Source: Blastococcus haudaquaticus
Lineage (GTDB): Bacteria; Actinomycetota; Actinomycetes; Mycobacteriales; Geodermatophilaceae
Direction of reading: 5' to 3'
Assembly (NCBI RefSeq): GCF_900230285.1
Contig: NZ_OCNK01000002.1
Span: forward strand, 248,001-312,000
DNA length: 64,000 nt
Part shown: positions 33,461 to 41,893 of the stretch, piece by piece
Layout: each line of letters starts with the position of its first letter
Position numbering within the stretch: the first letter of the stretch is position 1
Notes under the pieces: generated by a model
Databases searched by the model: none
What the model saw: the letters and a program-made list of their open reading frames with translations, nothing else
Told to the model about the DNA's origin: nothing
Program-made: the position numbers and the translations under genes

Positions 33461-35425
33461 TCATCCGTCGTCCCGCACCATGCCCCCGGCGCCCGCTCCG
33501 GCCGAGACGGGCGCGCCGTTCTCGGCGCCGGTCAGGGCGCCACCGTGATCGTCGGCGGCCGTCCGGGGCATCACGACGTTGGGCAGCTCGGCACCGCCGG
33601 ACCCGGTGTCCTCGTGCGACGTCCGGACCGGACCGTCGAGCTCCGCCGCCCCCTGGCCGTCCGCGGCCATCGCGTCCTCGGCGGCCACGGATACTCCCGC
33701 CGAGACGATCCCGCCGAAGGCGGCCGGGATCTCGTCGCCCGCGGGGAGGTCGTCGGCACCGTCGAGGAGCGCCCCGGACGCCGGGTTGACCTGCTCGAAG
33801 TCGACGAGGCGGAGGCCCTGGCCGGCCAGCTCCTCCCACTTGGCCCGGAAGCTCTCCCAGGTCACGTTGGCCCACAGCGCGTAGCCGTCCTGCCCGGGCA
33901 GGAAAGCGCCGGAGAACCGGATCTCGTTGCCCACGCGGTGCTGGTTGAGGTCAACCAGACGCAGGCCCTGCCCGCCCCATTCCTGCCACTTGGCCACGAA
34001 GCTCGCCCACGAGGCGTTCACCCAGAGCGCGTGCCCGCCGCCGCCTGGAAGGAAGACCCCGGTGTAGCGGTCCTGACCGGCGACCTGGTGCACGTGCAGG
34101 TCGTGCAACCGCAGCCCCTGCGTGCTCCACTGCTCCCACTGGGCGCGGAAGCTGTCCCAGCTCGCGCCCACCCACAGCGCGTGCCCGCCACTGCCGGCGA
34201 GGAAGGCGCCGGTGTACCGGTCCTGACCGCCGACGTTGGCCACGTGGATGTCGATGAGCCGCAGGCCCTGCCGGCTCCACTCGTCCCACTTCGCCTGGAA
34301 GCTCTTCCAGCTGGCGTTCGCCCAGAGGGCGTGGCCTCCGCTCCCGGGGAGGAAGACCCCGGAGTACCGGGCGCCGTCGCGCACGGGCCGCACGTGCACG
34401 TCCACGAGCCGCAGGCCGTCGGCGCTCCACTGCTGCCACTTGGCGGCGAAGCCGTCCCAGGTGTCGTTGACCCACAGCGCGTAGCGCCCGCTGCCGGCCC
34501 GCCAGACACCCGAGTAGCCCTTCTCGAAGAACCGCTCGTACATCTTCGCGACCGTCTGCCGGTCGCCGGGGCTCATGCCGTTGCGCTGGCCGATCGTCAC
34601 GCCCGACTGGCGGGGCACGATCGTCGGCTTCGACGTGTCCTTCGCGAAGGCGGTCGCGTGGTAGTGCATGAGCGAGCCGTAGTCGTAGCCGAAGTAGTCG
34701 GTGGAACCCGGCTTGGTCTGGAAGTTGTGCCGGGTGTCGTTCTCCCCCTCCGGCGGCGGGCCGTCCTGGATGTTGTCCCACTTGATCTCCACGAAGGAGT
34801 CGCGGTCGGACCGGGACTGCTCGTGGTAGACGCCCAGGGCGTGCAGGAACTCGTGCACGAGGATCGGCCACGGGTGCGCGTCCGCGAGCCGCAGGTCCTG
34901 CCGGCCGCCGCGCATGCCGATCGCCGAGGAGCTCGACGTGGCCGCGCCGTTGCTGACGACCTGGATCCAGTTGGGCAGGGAACCCGCGTTCGCCGCCGTG
35001 CGCAGCGTGAAGCGGATCCCGGTGTTCTGCTGCAGGTGGGCGATCGCGTCGGTGACCCGCTGCTGGTTCGGCAGGCCCGCGTCGATCGCATAGGCGACCT
35101 GGCCGGCCGGCCAGAGGAACGCGGAGTCCGACGGCAGCCCGATGCCGAAGGGCGTCACCGTCAGCCGTGCGTCGCCGTCCTCGCTGCCGGCGAAGGCGGT
35201 CGTGAGGCGGGCCTCCCGCCGGGCGGCCACCTCGGCGGCCTGGGCCTCGACCTCGTCGACCGGCCCCATGTCGATGCAGCCGTCGTGGATGGCCCGGCCG
35301 TCGACGACGGCGTACCGGACCGGGTGCTCGAACAGCCCCGGGCCGGTGAGGAAGCCGCTCCCGCTCACCGGGCCGGCGGCCATGTGGTCGACGACGCCGA
35401 GCTGCCTGTCGTCCTGCGTACTCAT
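33461..35425 (-). CDS. Astacin-type (M12A) metallopeptidase with five 50-residue repeats
   Basis: 654 residues. Residues about 90-300 form an astacin catalytic domain: zinc motif HEFLHALGVYHEQSR (His191, Glu192, His195, His201) and Met-turn SLMHY (251-255). No signal peptide is visible. Residues about 304-545 hold five tandem repeats of exactly 50 residues with pattern Y-S/T-G-x-F-x-P/A-G-S-G-G-x-ALW-x-x-x-W-x-x-F-x-x-K-W-x-x-W-x-x-x-GLRL-x-D, matching bacterial tandem repeat domain 1 (BTRD1). The C-terminal 100 residues are acidic and low-complexity. The repeats probably bind a polymer or protein. ATG at 35425; the gene ends 1 base from the GH16-like gene on the other strand. Confidence 0.87.
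   Translation of the reverse strand: MSTQDDRQLGVVDHMAAGPVSGSGFLTGPGLFEHPVRYAVVDGRAIHDGCIDMGPVDEVEAQAAEVAARREARLTTAFAGSEDGDARLTVTPFGIGLPSDSAFLWPAGQVAYAIDAGLPNQQRVTDAIAHLQQNTGIRFTLRTAANAGSLPNWIQVVSNGAATSSSSAIGMRGGRQDLRLADAHPWPILVHEFLHALGVYHEQSRSDRDSFVEIKWDNIQDGPPPEGENDTRHNFQTKPGSTDYFGYDYGSLMHYHATAFAKDTSKPTIVPRQSGVTIGQRNGMSPGDRQTVAKMYERFFEKGYSGVWRAGSGRYALWVNDTWDGFAAKWQQWSADGLRLVDVHVRPVRDGARYSGVFLPGSGGHALWANASWKSFQAKWDEWSRQGLRLIDIHVANVGGQDRYTGAFLAGSGGHALWVGASWDSFRAQWEQWSTQGLRLHDLHVHQVAGQDRYTGVFLPGGGGHALWVNASWASFVAKWQEWGGQGLRLVDLNQHRVGNEIRFSGAFLPGQDGYALWANVTWESFRAKWEELAGQGLRLVDFEQVNPASGALLDGADDLPAGDEIPAAFGGIVSAGVSVAAEDAMAADGQGAAELDGPVRTSHEDTGSGGAELPNVVMPRTAADDHGGALTGAENGAPVSAGAGAGGMVRDDG
33791..34516 (-). 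repeat. 150-bp coding tandem repeats (five copies)
   Basis: Five diverged 150-bp units, each coding one 50-residue BTRD1-like repeat of the metallopeptidase. The period is exact across all five copies and the core words (ALW, KW, GLRL) repeat at the same place in each. The recurring DNA core ends in the GAGCCGCAGGCCCTG-like segment that codes QGLRL. Confidence 0.8.
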
Positions 35426-35461
35426 TGCCCACCCATTTCCTGCGTCGGTACTGCTGCGGTG

Positions 35462-35791
35462 TCATGCGATCCGTGACAGGAGGACCCGCACGGGGCCTTT
35501 CGACGGCGCCGTCACCGGCGTCGCGCTGGTGGTGAAGAACTCGATCCGGCCGTCGTCGGGTGTCCGGCCGCGCACCCGGACCAGCAGGCCCGGCTCGTAC
35601 ATGGCATCCCCGACCGGCAGGTCGAGCGAGATCCGGGCCGACGGCCGGGCAGACGACACCCTCAGCTCGCCCGACGACGCCCCAGGGCCGTCGGCCGGCG
35701 CGTCGGCCACGGCGAGGTCGGCCACCCGGACGTCGACGACCGCGTCGAGCAGGTCGGCGTCCAACCCCTCGAAGAACAGCTCGAGATCCAT
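35462..35791 (-). CDS. Hypothetical protein upstream of the astacin gene
   Basis: 109-residue acidic protein I do not recognise. N-terminus MDLELFFEGLDADLLDAVVDVRVADLAVADA, then a beta-rich part ending RIEFFTTSATPV and KGPVRVLLSRIA. No signal peptide or membrane segment. ATG at 35791 follows GGGGGGAG. It ends 36 bases before the astacin-type metallopeptidase on the same strand, so the two are probably co-transcribed. A chaperone, inhibitor or partner role is possible but has no direct support. Confidence 0.6.
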   Translation of the reverse strand: MDLELFFEGLDADLLDAVVDVRVADLAVADAPADGPGASSGELRVSSARPSARISLDLPVGDAMYEPGLLVRVRGRTPDDGRIEFFTTSATPVTAPSKGPVRVLLSRIA

Positions 35792-35954
35792 CGGCTCCCC
35801 CCGGTCGCGACACCGGCCCGTGCCGTGCAGCGTCGCGGCGGGGGCGTCACGGGAGCGTCACCGCGCGGCGCGTGCGCCGGTCGGACCACGAGAGTCGAGG
35901 AACCCGCCTGGTTGCGGGGCGTGTGCCGGGGCCCGAGTGGGAACACCACCCGGC

Positions 35955-36953
35955 ATGTCGCAGGTCCGCGCACGCCCCGGCCCGGCCGGCCCCGCGAGCG
36001 ACGCGTCGTGGCCGCACCACATCCCGGTCCGGCACTGGGGCCGGATAGCCCGCCGGGTCGTGCGGCACGTGCTGAACGACCGGCTCATGGTGCTGAGCGC
36101 GGGCATCTCCTTCTTCGCCCTGCTCTCCATCGCGCCGGTGCTCGTCACCGCCGTCTCGGTCTACGGCGCGGTCACCACGCCCGACGAGGCGCTCGACCAG
36201 CTGTCGGGGATCGCCCGCACCCTTCCGCCCGAGCTCGAGCCGCTCGTGGCCGAGCAGCTGACCACCATCACGGCCAACTCGACGCAGGTGCTCACCGTCC
36301 GCGGGATCACCGGTTTGGTCCTCGCGCTCTACACCGCGACGACGGCGGCGACCTATCTCATCGACGCGCTCACGCTCGCCTACCACGAGACGGAGACCCG
36401 CGGATTCCTCCGCCGGAGCGGGCTGGCGCTGCTCTTCGTGCTCGGCGGCGCCCTCGTGGTCGGCGGCGCGATCGCGGTGGCCGAGGTCCTGTCCGACACG
36501 CTCGACCGGGCCCCCGGGCCGCTCCGCGCCCTCGGACCGGCGTTCACCTGGCTGGCGCTGGCCACGCTGATGGCGACGGTGCTCGCCGTGCTCTACCGGT
36601 TCGCACCCGACCGGCGCCAGGCGCGCTGGCGGTGGACCAGCATCGGTGCCGCCGTCGCGACGGTCCTCTGGCTGGCCACGTCGGTCGGCCTGTTCGCCTA
36701 CGTGCAGAGCCTGGGCAGCTACGAGAAGACCTACGGCTCGCTGGCCGGGGTGGCCATCAGCATGCTGTGGCTCTGGATCAGCGTCTTCCTGGTGATCCTC
36801 GGTGCGGCGGTGAACGCCGAGGCCGAGCGGCAGACCCTCCAGGACTCCACCGTCGGCCCCGACCGGCCGATGGGCGAGCGCGGTGCCGTGGTCGCCGACA
36901 GCACCCCGCCGCCACCACGGGTCAGCCTTCCCCCGGCTCCAGGTCGGGAGTGA
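35955..36953 (+). CDS. YihY/BrkB-family membrane protein
   Basis: 332-residue inner-membrane protein with six helices. The family core LNDRLMVLSAGISFFALLSIAPVLV, LYTATTAATYLIDALTLAY, SLGSYEKTYGSLAGVAISMLWLW and LGAAVNAEAERQ are all present. ATG at 35955. Once called ribonuclease BN, the family is now regarded as of unknown membrane function. Its last 32 bases overlap the convergent SRPBCC gene. Confidence 0.9.
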   Translation: MSQVRARPGPAGPASDASWPHHIPVRHWGRIARRVVRHVLNDRLMVLSAGISFFALLSIAPVLVTAVSVYGAVTTPDEALDQLSGIARTLPPELEPLVAEQLTTITANSTQVLTVRGITGLVLALYTATTAATYLIDALTLAYHETETRGFLRRSGLALLFVLGGALVVGGAIAVAEVLSDTLDRAPGPLRALGPAFTWLALATLMATVLAVLYRFAPDRRQARWRWTSIGAAVATVLWLATSVGLFAYVQSLGSYEKTYGSLAGVAISMLWLWISVFLVILGAAVNAEAERQTLQDSTVGPDRPMGERGAVVADSTPPPPRVSLPPAPGRE

Positions 36954-37551
36954 ACTGCGCTCGGGCGACCCCGGCCGCCGCACCGATCTCGTCGTCGGTG
37001 GCGGTGCCGCTCGCGGCGATGGCGGCCACCCACGCATCGATGGCCCCGGCGGACCAGCGCTGGCCCGCCACGGTCCCCTCCCAGGCCGTCGGGTCGTCGT
37101 CGACCTCCCCGCGGAGGAAGTTCCCCAGCGCGCGCACCGAGATGTCCCATCCGGGCCCCACGTAGAGCGCGCCGGCGCCGCTGCCGGCGATCTCCAGGGG
37201 CACCGAGTGCTCGATCTCGAGGACGGTGCGGTCCCCCTCCGACGACAGGCGGACGTCGACGACGCTGACGTCCATCCCCCAGGTCACGCTGAGGTGCCGG
37301 GGCGCCTCGCACTGCCGGATCTGCCCGCCGACGTTCCCCTCGAGCTGGAAGGAGCCGCCCACGCGGAGCTCACCGCTGACCGGCAGGAACCAGCGCCGCA
37401 GCCGCTCGGGGTCGGTGACGGCGTCCCAGACGTCCTCGACGTCGGCGGGGTAGCTGCGCCGGATGACGACGACGACCTCCTCCGAGCCGTCGGCCCGCTG
37501 CCGGCGCACCCCGCGATGCGCCGCACCGATCTCGCTGATGATGTCGTTCAC
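36922..37551 (-). CDS. SRPBCC (AHSA1-like) protein
   Basis: 209-residue START-like fold protein of the AHSA1 type: VVVVIRRSYPADVEDVWDAVTDPERLRRWF and GELRVGGSFQLEG are the family features. GTG at 37551 overlaps the ArsR stop (GTGA), the common actinobacterial pair of ArsR regulator with SRPBCC protein. It probably binds a small hydrophobic ligand; function unknown. Confidence 0.87.
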   Translation of the reverse strand: MNDIISEIGAAHRGVRRQRADGSEEVVVVIRRSYPADVEDVWDAVTDPERLRRWFLPVSGELRVGGSFQLEGNVGGQIRQCEAPRHLSVTWGMDVSVVDVRLSSEGDRTVLEIEHSVPLEIAGSGAGALYVGPGWDISVRALGNFLRGEVDDDPTAWEGTVAGQRWSAGAIDAWVAAIAASGTATDDEIGAAAGVARAQFTPDLEPGEG

Positions 37552-37934
37552 GTGCCCTCCTCCTCGTCCGGCGGTGGGCCGGCCGGTGCGGCCGCCCCTC
37601 CCGCGCTCGTGCGTCGTCCACGCCTGCCCCGGGCCAGCTCGGTGGCCAGTGCGTCCAGGTGCTGGCCCCAGAACCGGGAGAAGCGCTGCAGCCACAGGTC
37701 GACCTCCTGCAGCGGCGCCGCGTCGACGGCGTACAGGCGGCGTGCCCCCTCGGCGCGCACCTGGGCGAACCCGTTCTCCCGGAGCACGCGCAGGTGCTGG
37801 GAGACGGCGGGCTGAGAGATGCCGAACTCCGCCCGGACCACCGCAGCCAGCTCCCCGGACGGCTGCTCGCCGTCCACCAGGAGTTCGAGGATCCGCCGGC
37901 GGACCGGGTCCCCCAGGACGTCGAATGCGTGCAC
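37548..37934 (-). CDS. ArsR-family transcriptional repressor
   Basis: 128-residue winged helix protein: FDVLGDPVRRRILELL, ISQPAVSQHLRVLRENGFAQVRAEGARRLYAVD is the full ArsR recognition region. No Cys metal site, so the effector is not arsenite-like metal of the ArsR type. First gene of the pair with the SRPBCC protein. A 10-bp palindrome lies 22 bases before its ATG and is its likely autoregulatory site. Confidence 0.9.
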   Translation of the reverse strand: MHAFDVLGDPVRRRILELLVDGEQPSGELAAVVRAEFGISQPAVSQHLRVLRENGFAQVRAEGARRLYAVDAAPLQEVDLWLQRFSRFWGQHLDALATELARGRRGRRTSAGGAAAPAGPPPDEEEGT

Positions 37935-37955
37935 AAGGCGAGACTACAGTCGCGG

Positions 37956-37965
37956 CTTATATAAG
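37956..37965. promoter_or_regulatory. Palindrome CTTATATAAG upstream of arsR
   Basis: Perfect 10-bp AT-rich palindrome, striking in such GC-rich DNA, 22 bases before the ArsR ATG. It overlaps a plausible -10 element (TATATAA). This is the place where an autoregulatory ArsR dimer would block its own promoter. Confidence 0.6.
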
Positions 37966-38111
37966 TCCAGAGCTATACGACCCCCTGGGGGATCGATCCA
38001 GGACACGCCCGGGCGGAATTCGGATGCCTCAGCTAGGTTCGGATGGGTAAGCGGAGTTACGCGGAACGTGACCGCGCCAGCGGGGGGCTAGTCGACTGGC
38101 AAGGAGGACAC

Positions 38112-39362
38112 GTGCTTTCCGACCGATCCCGTCCCGTGATCGAGGCGACGCTCCCAGCGGTCGCGGCGAACATCGAGGAGATCGCCACCCGGTTCTACGC
38201 GCACCTGTTCGGGGAGCATCCCGAGCTGATGGACGGTGTCTTCAACCGCGGGAACCAGGCGGAGAAGACCCAGCAGCTGGCGCTGGCCGGCTCGGTGGCG
38301 GTCTTCGCCAGCTCGTTGTTGAAGGTCCCCGAGCAGCTCCCGGAGCACCTGCTCTCCCGGATCGCGCACAAGCACGCGTCCCTCGGGATCACGCCGGCGC
38401 AGTACGACGTCGTCCACGAGCACCTCTTCTGGGCCATCGTCGACGTGCTCGGTGACGCCGTCACCCCCGAGGTCGCGGCCGCGTGGGACGAGGTCTACTG
38501 GCTGATGGCCTACGCGCTGATCAACCAGGAACGCGGGCTGTACAGCGCCCACGGCGTGCGGCCGGAGACGGTCTGGCGCGAGTGGGAGGTCGCCGAGAAG
38601 GTCCAGGAGACCGACGACGTCGTCACCTTCCGGATGCGGAGGACCGACGACCGCCTGGTGAAGACGTCGCTGCCGGGCCAGTACGTGACCGTGCAGGTGC
38701 CGATGCCCGACGGGATCCGGCAGCCACGGCAGTACAGCCTCACCAAGGCGGACGACGGCGAGCACCGCCAGTTCTCCGTCAAGCGGGTGCGCGCCGGGGA
38801 CAAGCCCGCCGGCGAGGTCTCCACCCTGCTCTGCGACACCGTCGGCGTCGGCGACCGGCTCACGATGTCGCTGCCGTTCGGGGACGTCGTCCTCGACGAC
38901 TCGCGGCCGGTCGTGTTCGCCAGCGCCGGGATCGGCATCACCCCGATGGCGGGCATGCTGTCCCACCTCGCGGCCGCGGGCTCGCACCTGCCGATCACCC
39001 TGCTGCACGCCGACGTCGACGAGGCCTCGTTCGCGCTGCGCCACCAGGTGCTCCAGGACCTCGAGACGCTCACCGGCGGATCGGTCCACGTCTGGTACGA
39101 GGGCAGGGCCGACAGCACCCTGCCGGTGGAGGCCCACGCCGGCGTCATGGACCTCACCGACGTCAAGCTCCCCGAGGACGCGACCTTCTACCTCTGCGGC
39201 CCGCTGCCCTTCATGCAGTCGGTGCGCAGCGCGCTCATCGACCGCGGGGTGCCGGCGCGCGACATCCAGTACGAGGTCTTCGGCCCCGACCTGTGGCAGG
39301 CGGACCTCGCCACCGAGCAGACACCGGGCGCCACCGAGCGGACCGGCCGCCACAGCGCCTGA
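38112..39362 (+). CDS. hmp: Flavohemoglobin (nitric oxide dioxygenase)
   Basis: 416-residue flavohemoglobin. Globin domain (1-135) with distal Tyr29 (B10), Gln54/Gln55 at E7 and proximal His88 in AHKHASLGITPAQY. FAD domain (about 150-255) with RQPRQYSLT; NAD domain with ASAGIGITPMAGML and YLCGPLPFMQS. It turns NO and O2 into nitrate using NAD(P)H. The GTG at 38112 has a perfect AAGGAGG ribosome binding site (38101-38107). The 177 bases upstream hold the arsR palindrome and probably a promoter; no other gene fits there. Confidence 0.93.
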   Translation: MLSDRSRPVIEATLPAVAANIEEIATRFYAHLFGEHPELMDGVFNRGNQAEKTQQLALAGSVAVFASSLLKVPEQLPEHLLSRIAHKHASLGITPAQYDVVHEHLFWAIVDVLGDAVTPEVAAAWDEVYWLMAYALINQERGLYSAHGVRPETVWREWEVAEKVQETDDVVTFRMRRTDDRLVKTSLPGQYVTVQVPMPDGIRQPRQYSLTKADDGEHRQFSVKRVRAGDKPAGEVSTLLCDTVGVGDRLTMSLPFGDVVLDDSRPVVFASAGIGITPMAGMLSHLAAAGSHLPITLLHADVDEASFALRHQVLQDLETLTGGSVHVWYEGRADSTLPVEAHAGVMDLTDVKLPEDATFYLCGPLPFMQSVRSALIDRGVPARDIQYEVFGPDLWQADLATEQTPGATERTGRHSA

Positions 39363-39405
39363 CGCACGCTCCCTCTCCCACCGTCCCACTCCCGAGGAGG
39401 CGTGC

Positions 39406-40545
39406 GTGGACATCCCCGCGATGCGGGCCAACTTCGCCAAGGCCGCGGCCACCGGCGACGAGGCACCGCTGTACTTCTACTCCCACCTGTTCCTGAGCCA
39501 TCCCGAGACGCGGGCGATGTTCCCGGTCTCCATGGCCCACCAGCGCGACCGGCTGTTCAGCGCGCTCGGTGAGGTCGTCGCCCGCGTGGACGACCTGGAC
39601 GCGCTCGTGCCGATCCTGCAGCAGCTCGGCCGCGACCACCGGAAGTTCGGCACCCTGGCCGCGCACTACCCGGCGGTCGGTGCCAGCCTGCTGGCCACGC
39701 TCGAGCACTTCGACGACCAGTGGTCCCCCGAGCTGGCCAAGGACTGGACCGAGGCCTACACCCTCGTCGCCGAGGTGATGGTCGCCGCCGCCGACGAGGC
39801 CGCGGAACAACCCGCGTGGTGGGACGCCGACGTGGTCGGCCACGAGGTCCGGGCCATCGACGTCGCCGTCCTGCAGCTGCGGCCCCGCGCCCGGTACGAC
39901 TACCTGGCGGGGCAGTCGCTCTCGCTGGAGACCGAGGTCCGGCCGCGGCTGTGGCGCTACTACTCCCCGGCCAACGCGCCCCGCCCGGACGGCCTCATGG
40001 AGATCCACGTCAAGGCCCGCGACGGCGGGCCGGTCAGCTCCGCCCTGGTCCGCCGGGTGGGCGTGGGTGACGTGGTGCGGCTCGGGCCACCGGTCGGGCA
40101 CATCGCGCTCCACGACGACTCCGACCGGGACCTGCTGCTGGTCGCCGGTGGGATGGGCCTCGCGCCGCTCAAGGCGCTCGTCGACCAGGTGGCCCGCCGC
40201 GGTCCGGCCCGGCGGGTCGACCTCTTCGTCGGGGCACGCAACGAGGACCACCACTACGACCGGGCGGCCCTGCAGCGGCTCGAGCAGGAGAACCCCTGGC
40301 TGACCGTCACCCTCGCCGTCTCCGAGGACAAGATCTCGTCCCTGGAGCAGGGCGACGTGGGTGACGTCGTCATGCGGCACGGCCCGTGGCTCAGCCGCGA
40401 GGTCTTCGTCGCGGGTCCGGGACCGATGGTGGACGACACCGTCGCCCGGCTCCGGGAGCACGGCGTGCCGCCCCAGCGCATCCACAGCGAGGTGTTCGCC
40501 CCGAGTCGACCGGGGCCCAGTCTTGACGGAGAGGTAACGGAATGA
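39406..40545 (+). CDS. Second flavohemoglobin-like globin-reductase
   Basis: 379-residue globin fused to an FAD/NAD reductase, 44 bases after the first flavohemoglobin gene. Globin domain has Tyr25 and proximal His78 (RDHRKFGTLAAHY); reductase has RLWRYYSPAN (FAD) and AGGMGLAPLKAL plus VFVAGPGPMVDD (NAD). It is shorter and much diverged from its neighbour, as in the two-type flavohemoglobins of actinobacteria where the second type is not an NO dioxygenase and may use D-lactate or other reductants. GTG at 39406 follows GAGGAGG. Stop overlaps the DivIVA-domain gene (ATGA). Confidence 0.87.
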   Translation: MDIPAMRANFAKAAATGDEAPLYFYSHLFLSHPETRAMFPVSMAHQRDRLFSALGEVVARVDDLDALVPILQQLGRDHRKFGTLAAHYPAVGASLLATLEHFDDQWSPELAKDWTEAYTLVAEVMVAAADEAAEQPAWWDADVVGHEVRAIDVAVLQLRPRARYDYLAGQSLSLETEVRPRLWRYYSPANAPRPDGLMEIHVKARDGGPVSSALVRRVGVGDVVRLGPPVGHIALHDDSDRDLLLVAGGMGLAPLKALVDQVARRGPARRVDLFVGARNEDHHYDRAALQRLEQENPWLTVTLAVSEDKISSLEQGDVGDVVMRHGPWLSREVFVAGPGPMVDDTVARLREHGVPPQRIHSEVFAPSRPGPSLDGEVTE

Positions 40546-41282
40546 GCAGCGTCCAGAGCGAGTCCGGGAACGAGGAGCGCGGCCTGAACCCGGCCGACGT
40601 CCAGAACGTGCGGTTCACCCGCGCCTCCATGATGCGGCCGGGCTACGTCGACACCGAGGTCGACCGCGTGATGAGCCGCGTGGCGGAGGAGCTGGCCCGG
40701 CACATCGCCGAGAAGGCCGCGCTGCGCGACGAGGTGCGGGCGTTGCGCGCCCACGTCGAGGGGCTCCCGGTGCACGAGGCGCCGAGCGACCAGGCGGTGC
40801 GCATCCTCTCCTCCGCGCAGCAGACGGCGGACGCCTACGTCGCGGAGGCCGAGGAGTTCAGCCGCCAGATGACCAGCGAGGCGCGCACCGTCTACGAGGA
40901 GGAGCTCCGCCAGGCGCGGGAGACCGCGGGCGCGATCATCCAGAGCGCCCAGGAGGCGGCGGCGCGGATGACCCCCGCGGGTGCCGACGTCCCCGGCCGG
41001 AGCGTCGAGGAGCTCGAGGAGCAGGTCGCCTACCTCAAGGCCTTCGGCTCGGCGGTCCGCGTCCAGCTGCGTTCCTACCTCGAGGCGCTGATCACCGACG
41101 TCGAGTCCGAGTGGGGCAAGGCCGACCCGGCCGCCCTGCCCCAGGGGCCGCCGCGGCCGCCCGCGCAGCGCTCGAACCGCGACGGGCAGCCGGGCGGCGC
41201 GACCGCGTTCTCCGACAACACGGTCGCGCAGCCGGCGGAGGAGGACGTCCCGGCCACCGCGGTCTCCCACTCCGCCGTCTGA
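40542..41282 (+). CDS. DivIVA-domain coiled-coil protein
   Basis: 246 residues. The N-terminal DivIVA segment (VQNVRFTRASMMRPGYVDTEVDRVMSRVAEELA, about 19-52) is followed by a long helical region (about 55-190), then a Pro/Gln/Ala-rich tail. DivIVA proteins bind curved membrane and set polar growth. ATG at 40542 overlaps the second flavohemoglobin stop, so it is made with an oxygen/NO enzyme, which is an unexpected pairing. It is not the main DivIVA/Wag31, which is longer and sits in the division cluster. Confidence 0.83.
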   Translation: MSSVQSESGNEERGLNPADVQNVRFTRASMMRPGYVDTEVDRVMSRVAEELARHIAEKAALRDEVRALRAHVEGLPVHEAPSDQAVRILSSAQQTADAYVAEAEEFSRQMTSEARTVYEEELRQARETAGAIIQSAQEAAARMTPAGADVPGRSVEELEEQVAYLKAFGSAVRVQLRSYLEALITDVESEWGKADPAALPQGPPRPPAQRSNRDGQPGGATAFSDNTVAQPAEEDVPATAVSHSAV

Positions 41283-41288
41283 CGCCGC

Positions 41289-41888
41289 GTGCCCCTCGAC
41301 CGTTCGACGGTGGCCGGGCGCCTGCGGGACTTCCCGAGGCGCCCGGCGCACCGCCCCGAGCTGAAGCAGGCCGCCGTCGCGCTGTGCGTGACCGTGCACG
41401 GAGGCCGGCCGGCGCTGGTGATCACCCGCCGCGCCGCGGGTCTCCGCGCGCACGCCGGGCAGTGGGCCCTGCCCGGCGGACGCCTCGACGCGGGCGAGAC
41501 CGTCGTCGGGTGCGCGCTGCGCGAGCTGCGGGAGGAGGTGCTCCTGACCGTGGACCCGGCCGACGTCCTGGGGGTGCTCGACGACTACGTGACCCGGTCC
41601 GGCTACGTGATGACGCCGGTCGTGTGCTGGGCGGGCGAGGTGGGAGAGCTCGTCGGTGACGAGGCGGAGGTCGCCGAGGTGCTGCAGATCCCACTGGACG
41701 ACCTCGACGTCGACCCGTCGTTCACCCGCATCCCCGAGTCCGAGGCACCGGTCATCGCGCTGCCCCTGCTCGGCCGGCACCTGCACGCACCGACCGCGGC
41801 GGTCATCCACCAGTTCTGCCGCATCGCGTGCCGCGGTGAGGTCACCCGGGTCGACCACCTCGAGCAGCCGGTGTTCGCCTGGCGCTGA
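41289..41888 (+). CDS. Nudix hydrolase with atypical Nudix box
   Basis: 199-residue Nudix protein close to CoA/NAD pyrophosphatase-type members. The box reads GGRLDAGETVVGCALRELREEVLL: the G, E and RExxEE part is intact, but the Gly that normally follows EE-x is Leu. The metal-binding Glu residues are kept, so activity is likely. GTG at 41289, 6 bases after the DivIVA-domain gene. No membrane segment. The exact nucleotide substrate cannot be told. Confidence 0.85.
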   Translation: MPLDRSTVAGRLRDFPRRPAHRPELKQAAVALCVTVHGGRPALVITRRAAGLRAHAGQWALPGGRLDAGETVVGCALRELREEVLLTVDPADVLGVLDDYVTRSGYVMTPVVCWAGEVGELVGDEAEVAEVLQIPLDDLDVDPSFTRIPESEAPVIALPLLGRHLHAPTAAVIHQFCRIACRGEVTRVDHLEQPVFAWR

Positions 41889-41893
41889 GCGGG

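Noticed and set aside
33443-35476. A plus-strand open frame with internal repeats opposite the astacin gene
   Set aside because: The repeat is that of the real BTRD1-like domain read backwards; the minus strand carries the zinc-binding motif HEFLHALGVYHE.
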